The position numbers and the translations under genes are program-made. A stretch of DNA of 64,000 bases. It comes from Sphingobium scionense (GTDB lineage: Bacteria; Pseudomonadota; Alphaproteobacteria; Sphingomonadales; Sphingomonadaceae). The notes under the pieces were generated by a model. It was not told the DNA's origin, did not search any database, and saw only the letters and a list, made by a program, of their open reading frames with translations. Positions 22,210 through 29,616 of the stretch are shown in pieces (the stretch's first letter is position 1; each line of letters opens with the position of its first letter). The stretch lies in NCBI RefSeq assembly GCF_014197035.1, contig NZ_JACIEU010000006.1, positions 124,001-188,000 on the forward strand, read 5' to 3'.

Positions 22210-22431
22210 TCATGCGGACCCAACTTCACTCTTCAGCCTGTCAGCCAACTGCACGAGTTGTTCGGCCAGATCACGACAATGCTGTTCTTTCAGGAGGAGA
22301 GCGCTTTCCAGAGGCTTCACGCCCGTCGAGCCATCGTCTCCTTCCGCGTCTACGCCAAATAGAATGTAGCCCATCCCCATCGCTGTGTTCAGTTGCCAGC
22401 CACGGACCAGCATTGCTTTCAATTGAGGCAT
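22210..22431 (-). CDS. Reversed moron protein, 73 aa
   Basis: A 73-residue protein (MPQLKAMLVRGWQLNTAMGM) with LLLKEQHCRDLAEQLVQLAD at the end. The start at 22431 follows GGGAG; an ATG at 22461 inside the 26-bp repeat is the alternative. Second member of the reversed pair, probably related to the gene at 21809. Function unknown. Confidence 0.55.
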   Translation of the reverse strand: MPQLKAMLVRGWQLNTAMGMGYILFGVDAEGDDGSTGVKPLESALLLKEQHCRDLAEQLVQLADRLKSEVGSA

Positions 22432-22443
22432 TCCGATCGCTCC

Positions 22444-22469
22444 CGAATCGTGATGTCCCATCCTGCGAG
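22444..22469. repeat. 26-bp direct repeat upstream of reversed gene 2
   Basis: Second copy of the repeat at 22145-22170, 299 bp away, 23/26 identical. Overlaps the 5' leader of the gene at 22210-22431. Confidence 0.55.
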
Positions 22470-22548
22470 GGCTACGGCACGGAGTCGAATCCTGGGCCAA
22501 CTCGGATGATAGAGGTTTCCAAGGGCGAACGGATCAATCTGACGGGGC

Positions 22549-22977
22549 GTGGCAGTGGTTAAGATCACCGGCCAGAAGGCCCATAAGGCCCGCCTGAAAC
22601 GCATCCGCTCGGCAGAGATGGTGCGTGAAGTGGGTAAGGCTGTGTTGGTGGCGGCCGATCTGATTCGCCGCGATGCTCAAATCAGCATAACGGCCGGCTC
22701 AGTCAGCGGGAAAAACCATACTCCGTCCAAACCTGGAGAGCCGCCGAATAACGATACTGGCAACCTCGCTGACGATGCCAACATCCGATCCGAGCGCACC
22801 GGTCTTACTGAGGCGGAGGTTAGCAGCAACGCCACCTATAGCGCGGCTCTTGAATTCGGCACCTCCAAGATGGCCGCGCGCCCATTCATGCAACCTGCGG
22901 CCGAAAAGAACCGCAAGAAGGCCACGGCGCTGGTGCAGGATGCGGTAAAGCGCGTGGCGCGCGGAGGTTCTCTATGA
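22549..22977 (+). CDS. HK97 gp10-like head-tail closure protein
   Basis: A 142-residue protein matching the HK97 gp10 family: GKAVLVAADLIRRDAQISIT, SKPGEPPNNDTGNLADDANI, YSAALEFGTSKMAARPFMQP. The LEFGT...ARPFMxPA signature is typical. GTG start. Overlaps the next gene by four bases. Confidence 0.85.
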   Translation: MAVVKITGQKAHKARLKRIRSAEMVREVGKAVLVAADLIRRDAQISITAGSVSGKNHTPSKPGEPPNNDTGNLADDANIRSERTGLTEAEVSSNATYSAALEFGTSKMAARPFMQPAAEKNRKKATALVQDAVKRVARGGSL

Positions 22978-23255
22978 GGGTAAAATTCAACGCTGATTAC
23001 GATCACAAATGGCCATCGCGTGCCATGACCCATTTTCCCGCTGGCTACGAGGGGACGGTGAAACGCGAGGTCGGAGAGCGCGCCATTGCCAAAGGCAGGG
23101 CGACAGAGGTGAAGCGTCGTGGTAAGGCTGTTGCCGATGCAGCAGCCCCCGCAAATGCCGACCTGGGAACAGGTCGAGGAATGGCTAAACCTGACGATGC
23201 TCACCATGTGGGGAGAATCGTTCGGGATCAGATCATGGATGGGGCCGATAAATGA
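22974..23255 (+). CDS. Small phage structural-region protein, 93 aa
   Basis: A 93-residue protein (MRVKFNADYDHKWPSRAMTH) with the FPAGYEGTVKREVGERAIAKG stretch, in which G..G.V..E....A...G.A resembles the small strand-rich proteins that sit beside head-tail joining genes. The C-terminal 40 residues look disordered. Coupled at both ends by ATGA overlaps. Function unknown. Confidence 0.6.
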   Translation: MRVKFNADYDHKWPSRAMTHFPAGYEGTVKREVGERAIAKGRATEVKRRGKAVADAAAPANADLGTGRGMAKPDDAHHVGRIVRDQIMDGADK

Positions 23256-23689
23256 CAACGACGCTGGACCCATCCCTGTCGGTCAGGGGAAAGATCATAG
23301 CGAGCCTCAAGGCTGACGCGCAACTGACCGCGATCGTGCCGGCGACGCGGATCTATCCTGGCAAGCCCCCCGCCTCGCCCGTCTTCCCCTTCATTCGCGT
23401 GCCGATGCTGATCGGCACGGTGGCCGAGCTGGACGGCGGCAGCGGATCGGAGCAGTCCGGCGTGATCCATTGCTTCACCAAACTGGTCAATCCCACTGTG
23501 CCGGACCCCGAAGCGCAGGCTGCGACCATCAATCGCCATATCGTGCGCATCGTCGGCGGCATCGATGATGTCGATCTTGGCGACGGGGAATCGCTGGGCG
23601 TTCATGCGGTCCAGACGCAGGTGATTGAGGACGGCGCCGAGGCTGATGCATACCATGGCATGGTCACAGTGCGCGCCACCGCAACCTAG
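23252..23689 (+). CDS. DUF3168 tail completion protein
   Basis: A 145-residue protein of the DUF3168/tail-terminator type: VRGKIIASLKADAQLTAIVP, TRIYPGKPP...FPFIRV, and HCFTKLVNPTVPDPEAQAAT. These proteins cap the tail tube at the head side. Order and size agree. Confidence 0.8.
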   Translation: MTTTLDPSLSVRGKIIASLKADAQLTAIVPATRIYPGKPPASPVFPFIRVPMLIGTVAELDGGSGSEQSGVIHCFTKLVNPTVPDPEAQAATINRHIVRIVGGIDDVDLGDGESLGVHAVQTQVIEDGAEADAYHGMVTVRATAT

Positions 23690-23697
23690 CGTCCGTA
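23689..23697 (+). repeat. CGTCCGTAG motif, copy 3
   Basis: Third exact copy, starting with the base after the tail completion gene's stop codon, 55 bases before the tail tube gene. Confidence 0.6.
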
Positions 23698-23752
23698 GAT
23701 CGCCAGCCCCCTCCCCCATAGCCTGCCCGCAAATCCTCGCTGGAGTTGCGGA

Positions 23753-24208
23753 ATGGCCTATACCGACAAGCTGAAATCGACGCGCGTCTATATCGCGATG
23801 GGCGATGGCGCGACCCCGACCGAAGTCTTCGCGCCGATGTGCGGCATCAATACCAAGGGCTTCCAGCAGACCCGCGCGACCAATGACACCGTCGACTGGG
23901 ACTGTGCCGATCCCGATGCTTCGCCGATCACGGTTCGCGATATCGGCGCGAAAGACTGGACCATCACCGGCTCGGGCCTGCTGCACCGTTCGCTTCTGGC
24001 CGATCTCCAGGCCGCGTTTGACAGCGGCAATCCGACCAATTTTCGCTTCGTGTTTGATGAACCAACCGGCAGCGAAGTGATCGACGGCTTTTATGCAGGC
24101 CCCGGCATCGTTACCGACTTTAACATCACCGGCAACAACGGCGAATATGTGAACATCAGCATCACGATCAGCGGCGCAGGCCCGGTCGCGTTCGTCACTA
24201 ACCCCTGA
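23753..24208 (+). CDS. Major tail tube protein
   Basis: A 151-residue protein with the tail-tube plan: LKSTRVYIAMGDGATPTEVF, GFQQTRATNDTVDWDCADPD, WTITGSGLLHRS, and a beta-rich end (VNISITISGAGPVAF). Placed between tail completion and chaperone genes. A terminator follows. Confidence 0.83.
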   Translation: MAYTDKLKSTRVYIAMGDGATPTEVFAPMCGINTKGFQQTRATNDTVDWDCADPDASPITVRDIGAKDWTITGSGLLHRSLLADLQAAFDSGNPTNFRFVFDEPTGSEVIDGFYAGPGIVTDFNITGNNGEYVNISITISGAGPVAFVTNP

Positions 24209-24236
24209 CGCTCTCCATCTGCCAGCGAACCTTGAG

Positions 24237-24263
24237 GGGCGGTCGAAAGGCCGCCCTTTATTT
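24237..24263 (+). terminator. Terminator after the tail tube gene
   Basis: GGGCGGTC-GAAA-GGCCGCCC hairpin (24237-24256) with a GNRA loop and a TTTATTT tail. It sits between the convergent tail tube and Mnt-like genes and may serve both. Confidence 0.7.
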
Positions 24264-24267
24264 GCGA

Positions 24268-24552
24268 CTAAAGACCGGCGTCTTTCATTTTGGCGAGCAT
24301 TGCGCGCATCTCGTTCACCGTCGCGCGGATGTCTTTCATCTCCAGCTCATGCGCGCCGAGCTTCGTTTCGATCGCCTCTACGATCGGCTCATCAATAGGC
24401 GAGGCATCGAAGGACTTTTCCAAACGAGCCACAATCTCAGCGTTCAGAGAACGGTCGGATTTGAACGCCGCCTCTAGCAGTCGCTGCCTCAGATCATCGC
24501 TCATGCGGATCTGGACCTTGGATTGGTCTCTTACTCGCGAATCTTCACTCAT
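24268..24552 (-). CDS. Mnt-like ribbon-helix-helix repressor
   Basis: A 94-residue protein. A ribbon-helix-helix domain (SKVQIRMSDDLRQRLLEAAF, DRSLNAEIVARLEKSF) is followed by a coiled-coil C-terminus (KDIRATVNEMRAMLAKMK), as in P22 Mnt, whose C-terminus tetramerises. The start at 24552 (MSEDSRV) is preferred over an ATG 21 codons upstream that lies in the operator. It is transcribed away from the Arc-like gene and antirepressor, the same divergent layout as mnt and arc-ant of P22. Confidence 0.75.
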   Translation of the reverse strand: MSEDSRVRDQSKVQIRMSDDLRQRLLEAAFKSDRSLNAEIVARLEKSFDASPIDEPIVEAIETKLGAHELEMKDIRATVNEMRAMLAKMKDAGL

Positions 24553-24587
24553 TGCCCCGGTATACGGACGCCCACGGAAAATAGAAG

Positions 24588-24639
24588 TGGGCACAAATAG
24601 GCACTTGACGTGCACTTATTAATGGGCACATATGGGCAC
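24588..24639. promoter_or_regulatory. Divergent operator/promoter of the antirepressor cassette
   Basis: Two 17-bp repeats, TGGGCACAAATAGGCAC (24588-24604) and TGGGCACATATGGGCAC (24623-24639), 35 bp apart, 15/17 identical. Each has two GGCAC half sites ten bases apart, suited to tandem RHH dimers. Between them a -35 TTGACG (24605-24610) with ACATAT (24628-24633) 17 bases on would drive the Arc-like gene rightward. Confidence 0.65.
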
Positions 24640-24669
24640 ACCGAGACACGCGGTGGAAAGGAGGAAAAA

Positions 24670-24849
24670 ATGACGAAGCATTCTCCCAGTCAAGCAATGA
24701 CCAAAGTGCAAATCCGCCTGCCGGATGGGTTGCGAGATGATTTGAAGGCGCTTGCAATCGCACGGCACCGATCGATCGCAAATCTGGCGACCATGGTTCT
24801 GACAGAATACGTGAAGTCGGAGAAAACGGCGTCGAACCCCACAGCCTGA
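24670..24849 (+). CDS. Arc-like ribbon-helix-helix repressor
   Basis: A 59-residue protein with TKVQIRLPDGLRDDLKALAI then ARHRSIANLATMVLTEYVK, a complete Arc/MetJ-type fold and little else. The ATG at 24670 follows a very strong AAAGGAGG site. It is the first gene of the arc-ant-like operon and should repress its own promoter. Confidence 0.75.
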   Translation: MTKHSPSQAMTKVQIRLPDGLRDDLKALAIARHRSIANLATMVLTEYVKSEKTASNPTA

Positions 24850-24887
24850 GAAACCTGGGGCCGACGCCTTTCATAGGAGCAAACCTT

Positions 24888-25583
24888 ATGAATGACATGA
24901 CGATAGGAGGTTTTGGCGGGAATAGCCAGCCTCAGACGATGAGCAGCCGCGAGATCGCGGAACTGACCGGCAAGCGGCATGACCACGTCATGCGTGACAC
25001 CCGCAAAATGCTGGTGGAATTGCATGGCGAAGAAGCTCTCCCCAAATTTGGGGGCAGCTACACCGGGCAGGACAACACTGCCCGCCCCTGCTTCAATCTG
25101 CCCAAGCGGGAAAGCCTGATCCTCGTGTCTGGCTACGATGTCCACATGCGAGCCGCGATCATCGACCGCTGGCAGCTTCTGGAAGATCGCCGTTCGCCCG
25201 AGGCAATGCTGAACGACAAGTCGGTTCTGCGTGCCCTGCTGCTCGAAAACGTCGAAAAGGTCATCGCGCTTGAAACGCGCGTCGCCAGCGATGCGCCCAA
25301 AGTCGCCTTCGCCGATCAGGTTTCGGCCGCGCCCGACGCGATCAGTATCAGCCAGGCGGCCAAGACGCTCGGCACCGGGAGGACGCGTCTCGCTGCCTTC
25401 CTTCGCCAGAAGGGCTGGCTGACGCGGACGAACGAGCCTTATCAGGACAAGATCAATTCCGGCCTGCTCGATGTCAAAATCGGCAGTTGGGAGCATCCTG
25501 AAAAGGGCTTGCAGCGGAGCGTCACGGCGCTGGTGACCGGCAAAGGCTTGGCCAAGCTGCATCAGCTTTTCACCGCCCACTAA
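24888..25583 (+). CDS. Phage antirepressor (Rha N-terminus, KilAC C-terminus)
   Basis: A 231-residue protein. The N-terminal domain is of the Rha type (SSREIAELTGKRHDHVMRDT, FNLPKRESLILVSGYDVHMR). The C-terminal KilAC/ANT domain follows (DAISISQAAKTLGTGRTRLA, FLRQKGWLTRTN, VTGKGLAKLHQLF). Antirepressors inactivate phage repressors by binding them. Located 38 bases after the Arc-like gene, under the same promoter. Because the CI-like repressor here lacks a self-cleaving domain, this gene is a candidate switch for induction. Confidence 0.82.
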   Translation: MNDMTIGGFGGNSQPQTMSSREIAELTGKRHDHVMRDTRKMLVELHGEEALPKFGGSYTGQDNTARPCFNLPKRESLILVSGYDVHMRAAIIDRWQLLEDRRSPEAMLNDKSVLRALLLENVEKVIALETRVASDAPKVAFADQVSAAPDAISISQAAKTLGTGRTRLAAFLRQKGWLTRTNEPYQDKINSGLLDVKIGSWEHPEKGLQRSVTALVTGKGLAKLHQLFTAH

Positions 25584-25656
25584 AAACAGAACGGCGCCGG
25601 GATTGCCCTCCCAGCGCCGCTCCTAACCCCTGAACGATCTGAATAGGAGATCGACC

Positions 25657-25896
25657 ATGGCTCATGCCCATATATCCGTTCATCCAGCTTTCGCCAACCC
25701 GTTCAATCCGTCCGCATGGCTTTCCACCTGGGAGGCTGCTGGCGGCAGAGCGTCGATCGAGGATGGCGCTGTCACACTGCGTCATGCCCCAGCCCAGCCT
25801 TGGGCGCAGTCGGTCGAACAGAAAGGTCTCCGCTCCTATCTGCTGCTTAGCCAGAGCGAGCAGGCGTTGGCCGAATATATGATGGGGAGGGCATGA
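25657..25896 (+). CDS. Hypothetical protein, 79 aa
   Basis: A 79-residue protein (MAHAHISVHPAFANPFNPSA) behind a GGAG site, coupled to the next gene by overlap. A GC-rich inverted repeat lies between it and the antirepressor. No family recognised; probably part of the accessory cassette. Confidence 0.55.
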   Translation: MAHAHISVHPAFANPFNPSAWLSTWEAAGGRASIEDGAVTLRHAPAQPWAQSVEQKGLRSYLLLSQSEQALAEYMMGRA

Positions 25897-26207
25897 TGAC
25901 CGACCGTCGCGCATTCCTCACCGCCGCGTTGGTGGCGCCCGTCGCTATCGCGGCACCAGCCCTCGCCCAGACCTTCTCTTGCGGCCTCGATCCGGTCGAG
26001 CGCTATTATGCGGCCACCGATGCGGTCAACGCCAATCGCATGGAGGAGGACGACTATATCCAAGTCATCCACGAACTGGACGATTGGGAGCCGCCGACGC
26101 AGCGCGATTTCATTCGGAAGTTCATCGCTCAATATGAAGAAGGGGGCATTCCTACCGACGCCGACCGCAGGATCATGATCGAGCAGGGACGGAAGCTGAT
26201 CGCCTAA
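25893..26207 (+). CDS. Exported accessory protein with a Tat-like signal
   Basis: A 104-residue protein beginning MMTDRRAFLTAALVAPVAIA then APALAQ: a twin-arginine motif, a hydrophobic stretch and an ALA cleavage site. The mature part (about 78 residues) is acidic and helical (DDYIQVIHELDDWEPPTQRD). Export to the periplasm by a small protein in a moron position suggests a role in the lysogen, such as surface or entry exclusion, but this is speculation. Confidence 0.65.
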   Translation: MMTDRRAFLTAALVAPVAIAAPALAQTFSCGLDPVERYYAATDAVNANRMEEDDYIQVIHELDDWEPPTQRDFIRKFIAQYEEGGIPTDADRRIMIEQGRKLIA

Positions 26208-26209
26208 TG

Positions 26210-26229
26210 GGGCGGCCTTCGGGCCGCCC
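26210..26229. terminator. Bidirectional terminator with UUCG loop
   Basis: GGGCGGCC-TTCG-GGCCGCCC (26210-26229) followed by TATTTC. It lies between convergent genes and overlaps the last base of the minus gene's stop codon. Confidence 0.72.
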
Positions 26230-26501
26230 TATTTCGGTGAAGGCGCGGTTGCCTCTACCAAGTGCTCAATACCCCCATGGTTCATCCAAATCACAAACAG
26301 GATCAAGATCACGAGGAAGCCGAACAACTTACCTCCAATTGCTTTGCGAGCCTCAAACTGACCGCTTAGCATTTCACCCTTGGTGAAGTCGGCGCTGCAC
26401 TGCGGGCATCTGCTCGCGCGAGTGTCGATTCTCGTTCTGCATCGCGGGCACGTTTTCAAGCCACCTCTCCCGTTCGTAGCACCGCGCCATGCCTCGCACA
26501 T
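26229..26501 (-). CDS. Zinc-ribbon membrane protein, reversed moron
   Basis: A 90-residue protein: two CxxC pairs (CPRC, CPQC; about residues 18-35) forming a zinc ribbon, then one membrane helix (GFLVILILFVIWMNHGG) near the C-terminus. The ATG follows GGGGGAA. It is reversed relative to the tail genes and capped by its own terminator, so it is an independent unit. The topology would place the ribbon in the cytoplasm. Possible exclusion protein; function not known. Confidence 0.65.
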   Translation of the reverse strand: MCEAWRGATNGRGGLKTCPRCRTRIDTRASRCPQCSADFTKGEMLSGQFEARKAIGGKLFGFLVILILFVIWMNHGGIEHLVEATAPSPK

Positions 26502-26512
26502 AGCGTTCCCCC

Positions 26513-26947
26513 ATGCAAACCGAGATCGCCCTGCCCTTCGCTGACGGGACTTATCTGTTCCGGTTGCCCATCAAGCGCATCATCGAAATCGAGGAAAAGG
26601 CCGGGCCGATCGACCTTGTGAAGCATCGGCTGATGCACGGTGGCTGGTCGATCCATGATGTCATTGAGACGCTGCGCCAGGGCCTAATCGGTGGCGCCAA
26701 AGGCGAAGTGAATGGCAAGGCGATCGATGTAACCGCCCTTCGCGCGAACAGCCTCATCGAGAACTATGTCGACGGCCACGCCCTGGCCGAACATCACCTG
26801 ACCGCAAAGGCCATCATCGCTGCGCTCTATGTCGGATACGCGCCCGCGCAACAGGCTAAAAAAAAAGCCCCGGTGAAGCGACCGAGCCGTCGAAAATCGA
26901 CTGGGGCCTCGTCCTCCACAACTGCCGAACCCTCGGGCTTAGCCTGA
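26513..26947 (+). CDS. Tail assembly chaperone (GTA gp10-like), frameshift donor
   Basis: A 144-residue protein of the GTA gp10 type (ALPFADGTYLFRLPIKRIIE, LMHGGWSIHDVIETLRQGLI). In this place, between tail tube and tape measure, long-tailed phages encode the chaperone G. At codons 116-118 it contains nine consecutive A (26858-26866). After this point the zero frame gives a low-complexity basic tail, while the +1 frame continues as protein for 78 codons. Confidence 0.78.
   Translation: MQTEIALPFADGTYLFRLPIKRIIEIEEKAGPIDLVKHRLMHGGWSIHDVIETLRQGLIGGAKGEVNGKAIDVTALRANSLIENYVDGHALAEHHLTAKAIIAALYVGYAPAQQAKKKAPVKRPSRRKSTGASSSTTAEPSGLA
26858..26866 (+). promoter_or_regulatory. A9 slippery site for programmed frameshift or transcript slippage
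   Basis: CT-AAAAAAAAA-GCC within the chaperone gene. A +1 (equivalently -2) shift here joins the gp10-like N-terminus to the downstream frame, as in the G/GT arrangement of siphovirus tail chaperones; a -1 shift would stop within three codons. Slippage by the polymerase on A9 is an alternative mechanism. Confidence 0.6.
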
Positions 26948-27102
26948 GCGATGCGGAGGCCATCACCATGCCGGAATATGCCGCGCTGATCCATCATCAT
27001 GAACTGGCCAATGAGGACGGCGAGGAAGCGCCACCGTCCGCCGATGACGTGAGCAGCATGTTCCTGCGCATGGAGCGCGCCGGCATTGGGAAGATCCACT
27101 GA
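26866..27102 (+). CDS. Frameshifted C-terminal part of the tail chaperone (GT-like)
   Basis: Seventy-eight codons in the +1 frame of the chaperone, starting at the A9 run: SPGEATEPSKIDWGLVLHNC, then LSLSDAEAITMPEYAALIHH, then ADDVSSMFLRMERAGIG. It reads as a folded domain, has no good start of its own (an ATG at 26968 is mid-domain) and stops at TGATG overlapping the tape measure start. It is best explained as the GT-type extension that binds tape measure and tube. Confidence 0.65.
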   Translation, partial: SPGEATEPSKIDWGLVLHNCRTLGLSLSDAEAITMPEYAALIHHHELANEDGEEAPPSADDVSSMFLRMERAGIGKIH

Positions 27103-29612
27103 TGGCCGTCACCGCCGATCGCGTCGTTGTCGAGCTTGAGGCCCGGCTTGATCGCTACGAGGCAGACTTGGCTCGCGCTGAGGCAAAGTTCGATCAGGCC
27201 ATGGATGGGATATCAAGCAGCTCGAGTGCTGCTGAGGCCGTTGTTACTAGAGCGTTCGCCTACATGAAGGCAGCTGTGGCCGGTTTCACGTTAGTTGGCC
27301 TGACGCAAGAATTTCTCTCGCTGGCTGACGAAGCGAAGAAGCTCGACGCAACGCTTAAGCTTGCCACGCAGGGCTTTGGATCGTTCGGCCAGGCACAGAA
27401 GGACGTGAACCGGATCGCCAATGACACGCGGTCGGGTTTGTCCGAAACCGCGTCGCTCTATGCAAACTTCGTGCGCGGGGCGAAGGAACTCGGCGGCACG
27501 CAGGCCGAGGCGGCGCGCGCAACCGAGACGTTCTCCAAGACGCTCAAGATCAGCGGTGCAGATGCCAATCAGGCTGCATCCGCCACCCTGCAGTTCGGCC
27601 AGGCACTTGCCGCCGGGGCGCTGCGCGGTGACGAACTGAACAGCATCCTTGAGGCATCCCCCCGTCTCGCCCGTCTGCTAGCCGAAAGCATGGGGCAGCC
27701 GATCGGCCAGATCAAGCAGTTGGGTGAAGAGGGCAAGCTGACCTCGGACAAGCTGCTGCGTGCGCTGACGGACCAGAAGTTCACCGCCGGGATAGATGCT
27801 GAGTTCAAGCAACTCCCACTGACCTTCGATGATGCGATGACGCGGGTCTACAACGCCGCGCTGACGACGTTCTCAGGGTTTGACCGTGGCGGCGAGTTCT
27901 CCACGATGCTGGCCAACTTCTTTGTGGATGGTGCAGACGGCTTTGCTGATCTGGAGAAGCGAGCCGAGGATTTCGGCATATCTGTTCGCGGCACCCTTGA
28001 GGGGCTTGGTGATGCCTTCGATCCGCTGATCGAGGCGGGCGCTGAAGCTTTCCGCTTGCTCGGTATCGACCTGAGCAATTTCAGCATGAATGGCCGCAAG
28101 GAGATAAGCGAAATCCTTGGGGCCTTTGATGATCTGCTCAATATAGGTCCGTCGATTGCGAACCGGTTCGGCGCTAATGGCAAGTTCGATAGCCGTTTGC
28201 AGGAAACCTTCAATAAGAGGTCGGCGGAATCTGACGTGCAGCGCCGTATGGCGCTCATCATGGCGGCTGACCCGCTCGTTGATGCTCCTCCCCGACCAGC
28301 CAAAGGCCCGTCCGCTACGTCAGGCGAATCCGACGCCGACAAAAAGAAGCGGCAGGCCGCCGAGCGCAAAGCCGCCCGCGAGGCGGAGAAGGCTGCGCGC
28401 GAAGCCTACCAGAACGCGCAGGAAGACCGCCAGACACAGATCGATATCCTGCGCGCCAAGTCTGCGCTCACGGATGATATCGAAGAGCGGGCGCAGTTTG
28501 AGCGCGAAATGCTGGATATTGAGCGCCAGCAACGCCTTGCTGAAATCGCTCAGAACAAGACGCTTTCCGACCAGCAGCGCCAGGCACGGATCGACGTTAT
28601 CAACCGCCTCTACGGCTCAGCCGGCCAGGGCGACGAGATTATTGTCGACGGCGGCGGCCTGCTCCCGCGCGCTGTCATGCGCGACCTGCAGAAGCGCCTT
28701 GAGGACGCCGCCAACATGCAGGCGGAGGCGCAATATGACATCGCGCACGACGCCCTGGCATGGCAGGAGCGCATGGCCGGCACCCGCGAGGAGCGCCAGA
28801 AGGTCCAGCTTGAACTACTCAACCTTGAGTATGAAGAGCGGCGCCGCCAGCTCGAATATCAGCAGAAGAACGCAACGTCTCAGGCCGAACGCGATGCCTT
28901 CCAGACGCGTATTGACGCGCTTGGCGGCCAGATGGCCAATGACCGCGCGTCGATCGAGCGGGACAATGAAGGCCCTCTTGCCCGCTATCGTCGCCGCATG
29001 GACGAAACCAGCACGCAGGATCAGGTCGAGGAACTGATCACGCAGGAGCTGGACTATGTGCGTGACGGCATCCGGGACAGCATCACCAAGCGTCTCGGGG
29101 TGAAAGACCCGTTCCTGACTGGCATCATCGACATGTTCATCCAGCAGAACGTCATCAAGCCGCTGGCGAATGCCCTCAATCAGCAGGGCGGGATCGGCGG
29201 GTTGCTCGGCTCCCTCGGGAAGATCATTTCTGGTGGCAGCACGCCAGGCGGCGGCGAAACCGGCACCGGCGTTGGCTTCGCCTCGGGCGGCTCTGGCGTC
29301 CTCGGCGGTCGCGGCGGCACTGACCGCAACACCCTGTCGCTGAACGGTCGGCCGATTGCGAACGTCACGCGGGGTGAGACGCTGAGCGTAGGAAGCAAAG
29401 CGCTGCGTGGGGGCACGTCTCCCTCCACCACCGTCATCAATTACATCGGCCCCGGCGCGGAAGAGTTCTGGGGTTCGGTTGACGCCCGTTCGGCGCGGGT
29501 TGCCTCACCCATCGCAAGGGATGCGTCTGCCCGTTCCGGCGCCGCCTCCTACGCGCAGGGCCAGCAATCCACCCCAGGCACGATGTTCAAATATCAGCAG
29601 CTCAAGGGCTGA
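27102..29612 (+). CDS. Tape measure protein
   Basis: An 836-residue protein that sets tail length. The N-terminal part is a coiled region (VVVELEARLDRYEADLARAE); the tape-measure N domain is clear (LKISGADANQAASATLQFGQ, ALAAGALRGDELNSILEASP, MGQPIGQIKQLGEEGKLTSD). A long Lys/Glu/Arg-rich helix and a glycine-rich C-terminus follow. It overlaps the frameshifted chaperone stop. At about three bases per 1.5 angstrom of helix the length fits a medium siphovirus tail. Confidence 0.9.
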   Translation: MAVTADRVVVELEARLDRYEADLARAEAKFDQAMDGISSSSSAAEAVVTRAFAYMKAAVAGFTLVGLTQEFLSLADEAKKLDATLKLATQGFGSFGQAQKDVNRIANDTRSGLSETASLYANFVRGAKELGGTQAEAARATETFSKTLKISGADANQAASATLQFGQALAAGALRGDELNSILEASPRLARLLAESMGQPIGQIKQLGEEGKLTSDKLLRALTDQKFTAGIDAEFKQLPLTFDDAMTRVYNAALTTFSGFDRGGEFSTMLANFFVDGADGFADLEKRAEDFGISVRGTLEGLGDAFDPLIEAGAEAFRLLGIDLSNFSMNGRKEISEILGAFDDLLNIGPSIANRFGANGKFDSRLQETFNKRSAESDVQRRMALIMAADPLVDAPPRPAKGPSATSGESDADKKKRQAAERKAAREAEKAAREAYQNAQEDRQTQIDILRAKSALTDDIEERAQFEREMLDIERQQRLAEIAQNKTLSDQQRQARIDVINRLYGSAGQGDEIIVDGGGLLPRAVMRDLQKRLEDAANMQAEAQYDIAHDALAWQERMAGTREERQKVQLELLNLEYEERRRQLEYQQKNATSQAERDAFQTRIDALGGQMANDRASIERDNEGPLARYRRRMDETSTQDQVEELITQELDYVRDGIRDSITKRLGVKDPFLTGIIDMFIQQNVIKPLANALNQQGGIGGLLGSLGKIISGGSTPGGGETGTGVGFASGGSGVLGGRGGTDRNTLSLNGRPIANVTRGETLSVGSKALRGGTSPSTTVINYIGPGAEEFWGSVDARSARVASPIARDASARSGAASYAQGQQSTPGTMFKYQQLKG

Positions 29613-29616
29613 GCGC

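Noticed and set aside
22465-22510. GTCGAATCC-like sequences near 22482 that look like the T arm of a tRNA
   Set aside because: No acceptor stem, anticodon arm or matching T stem could be folded around it.
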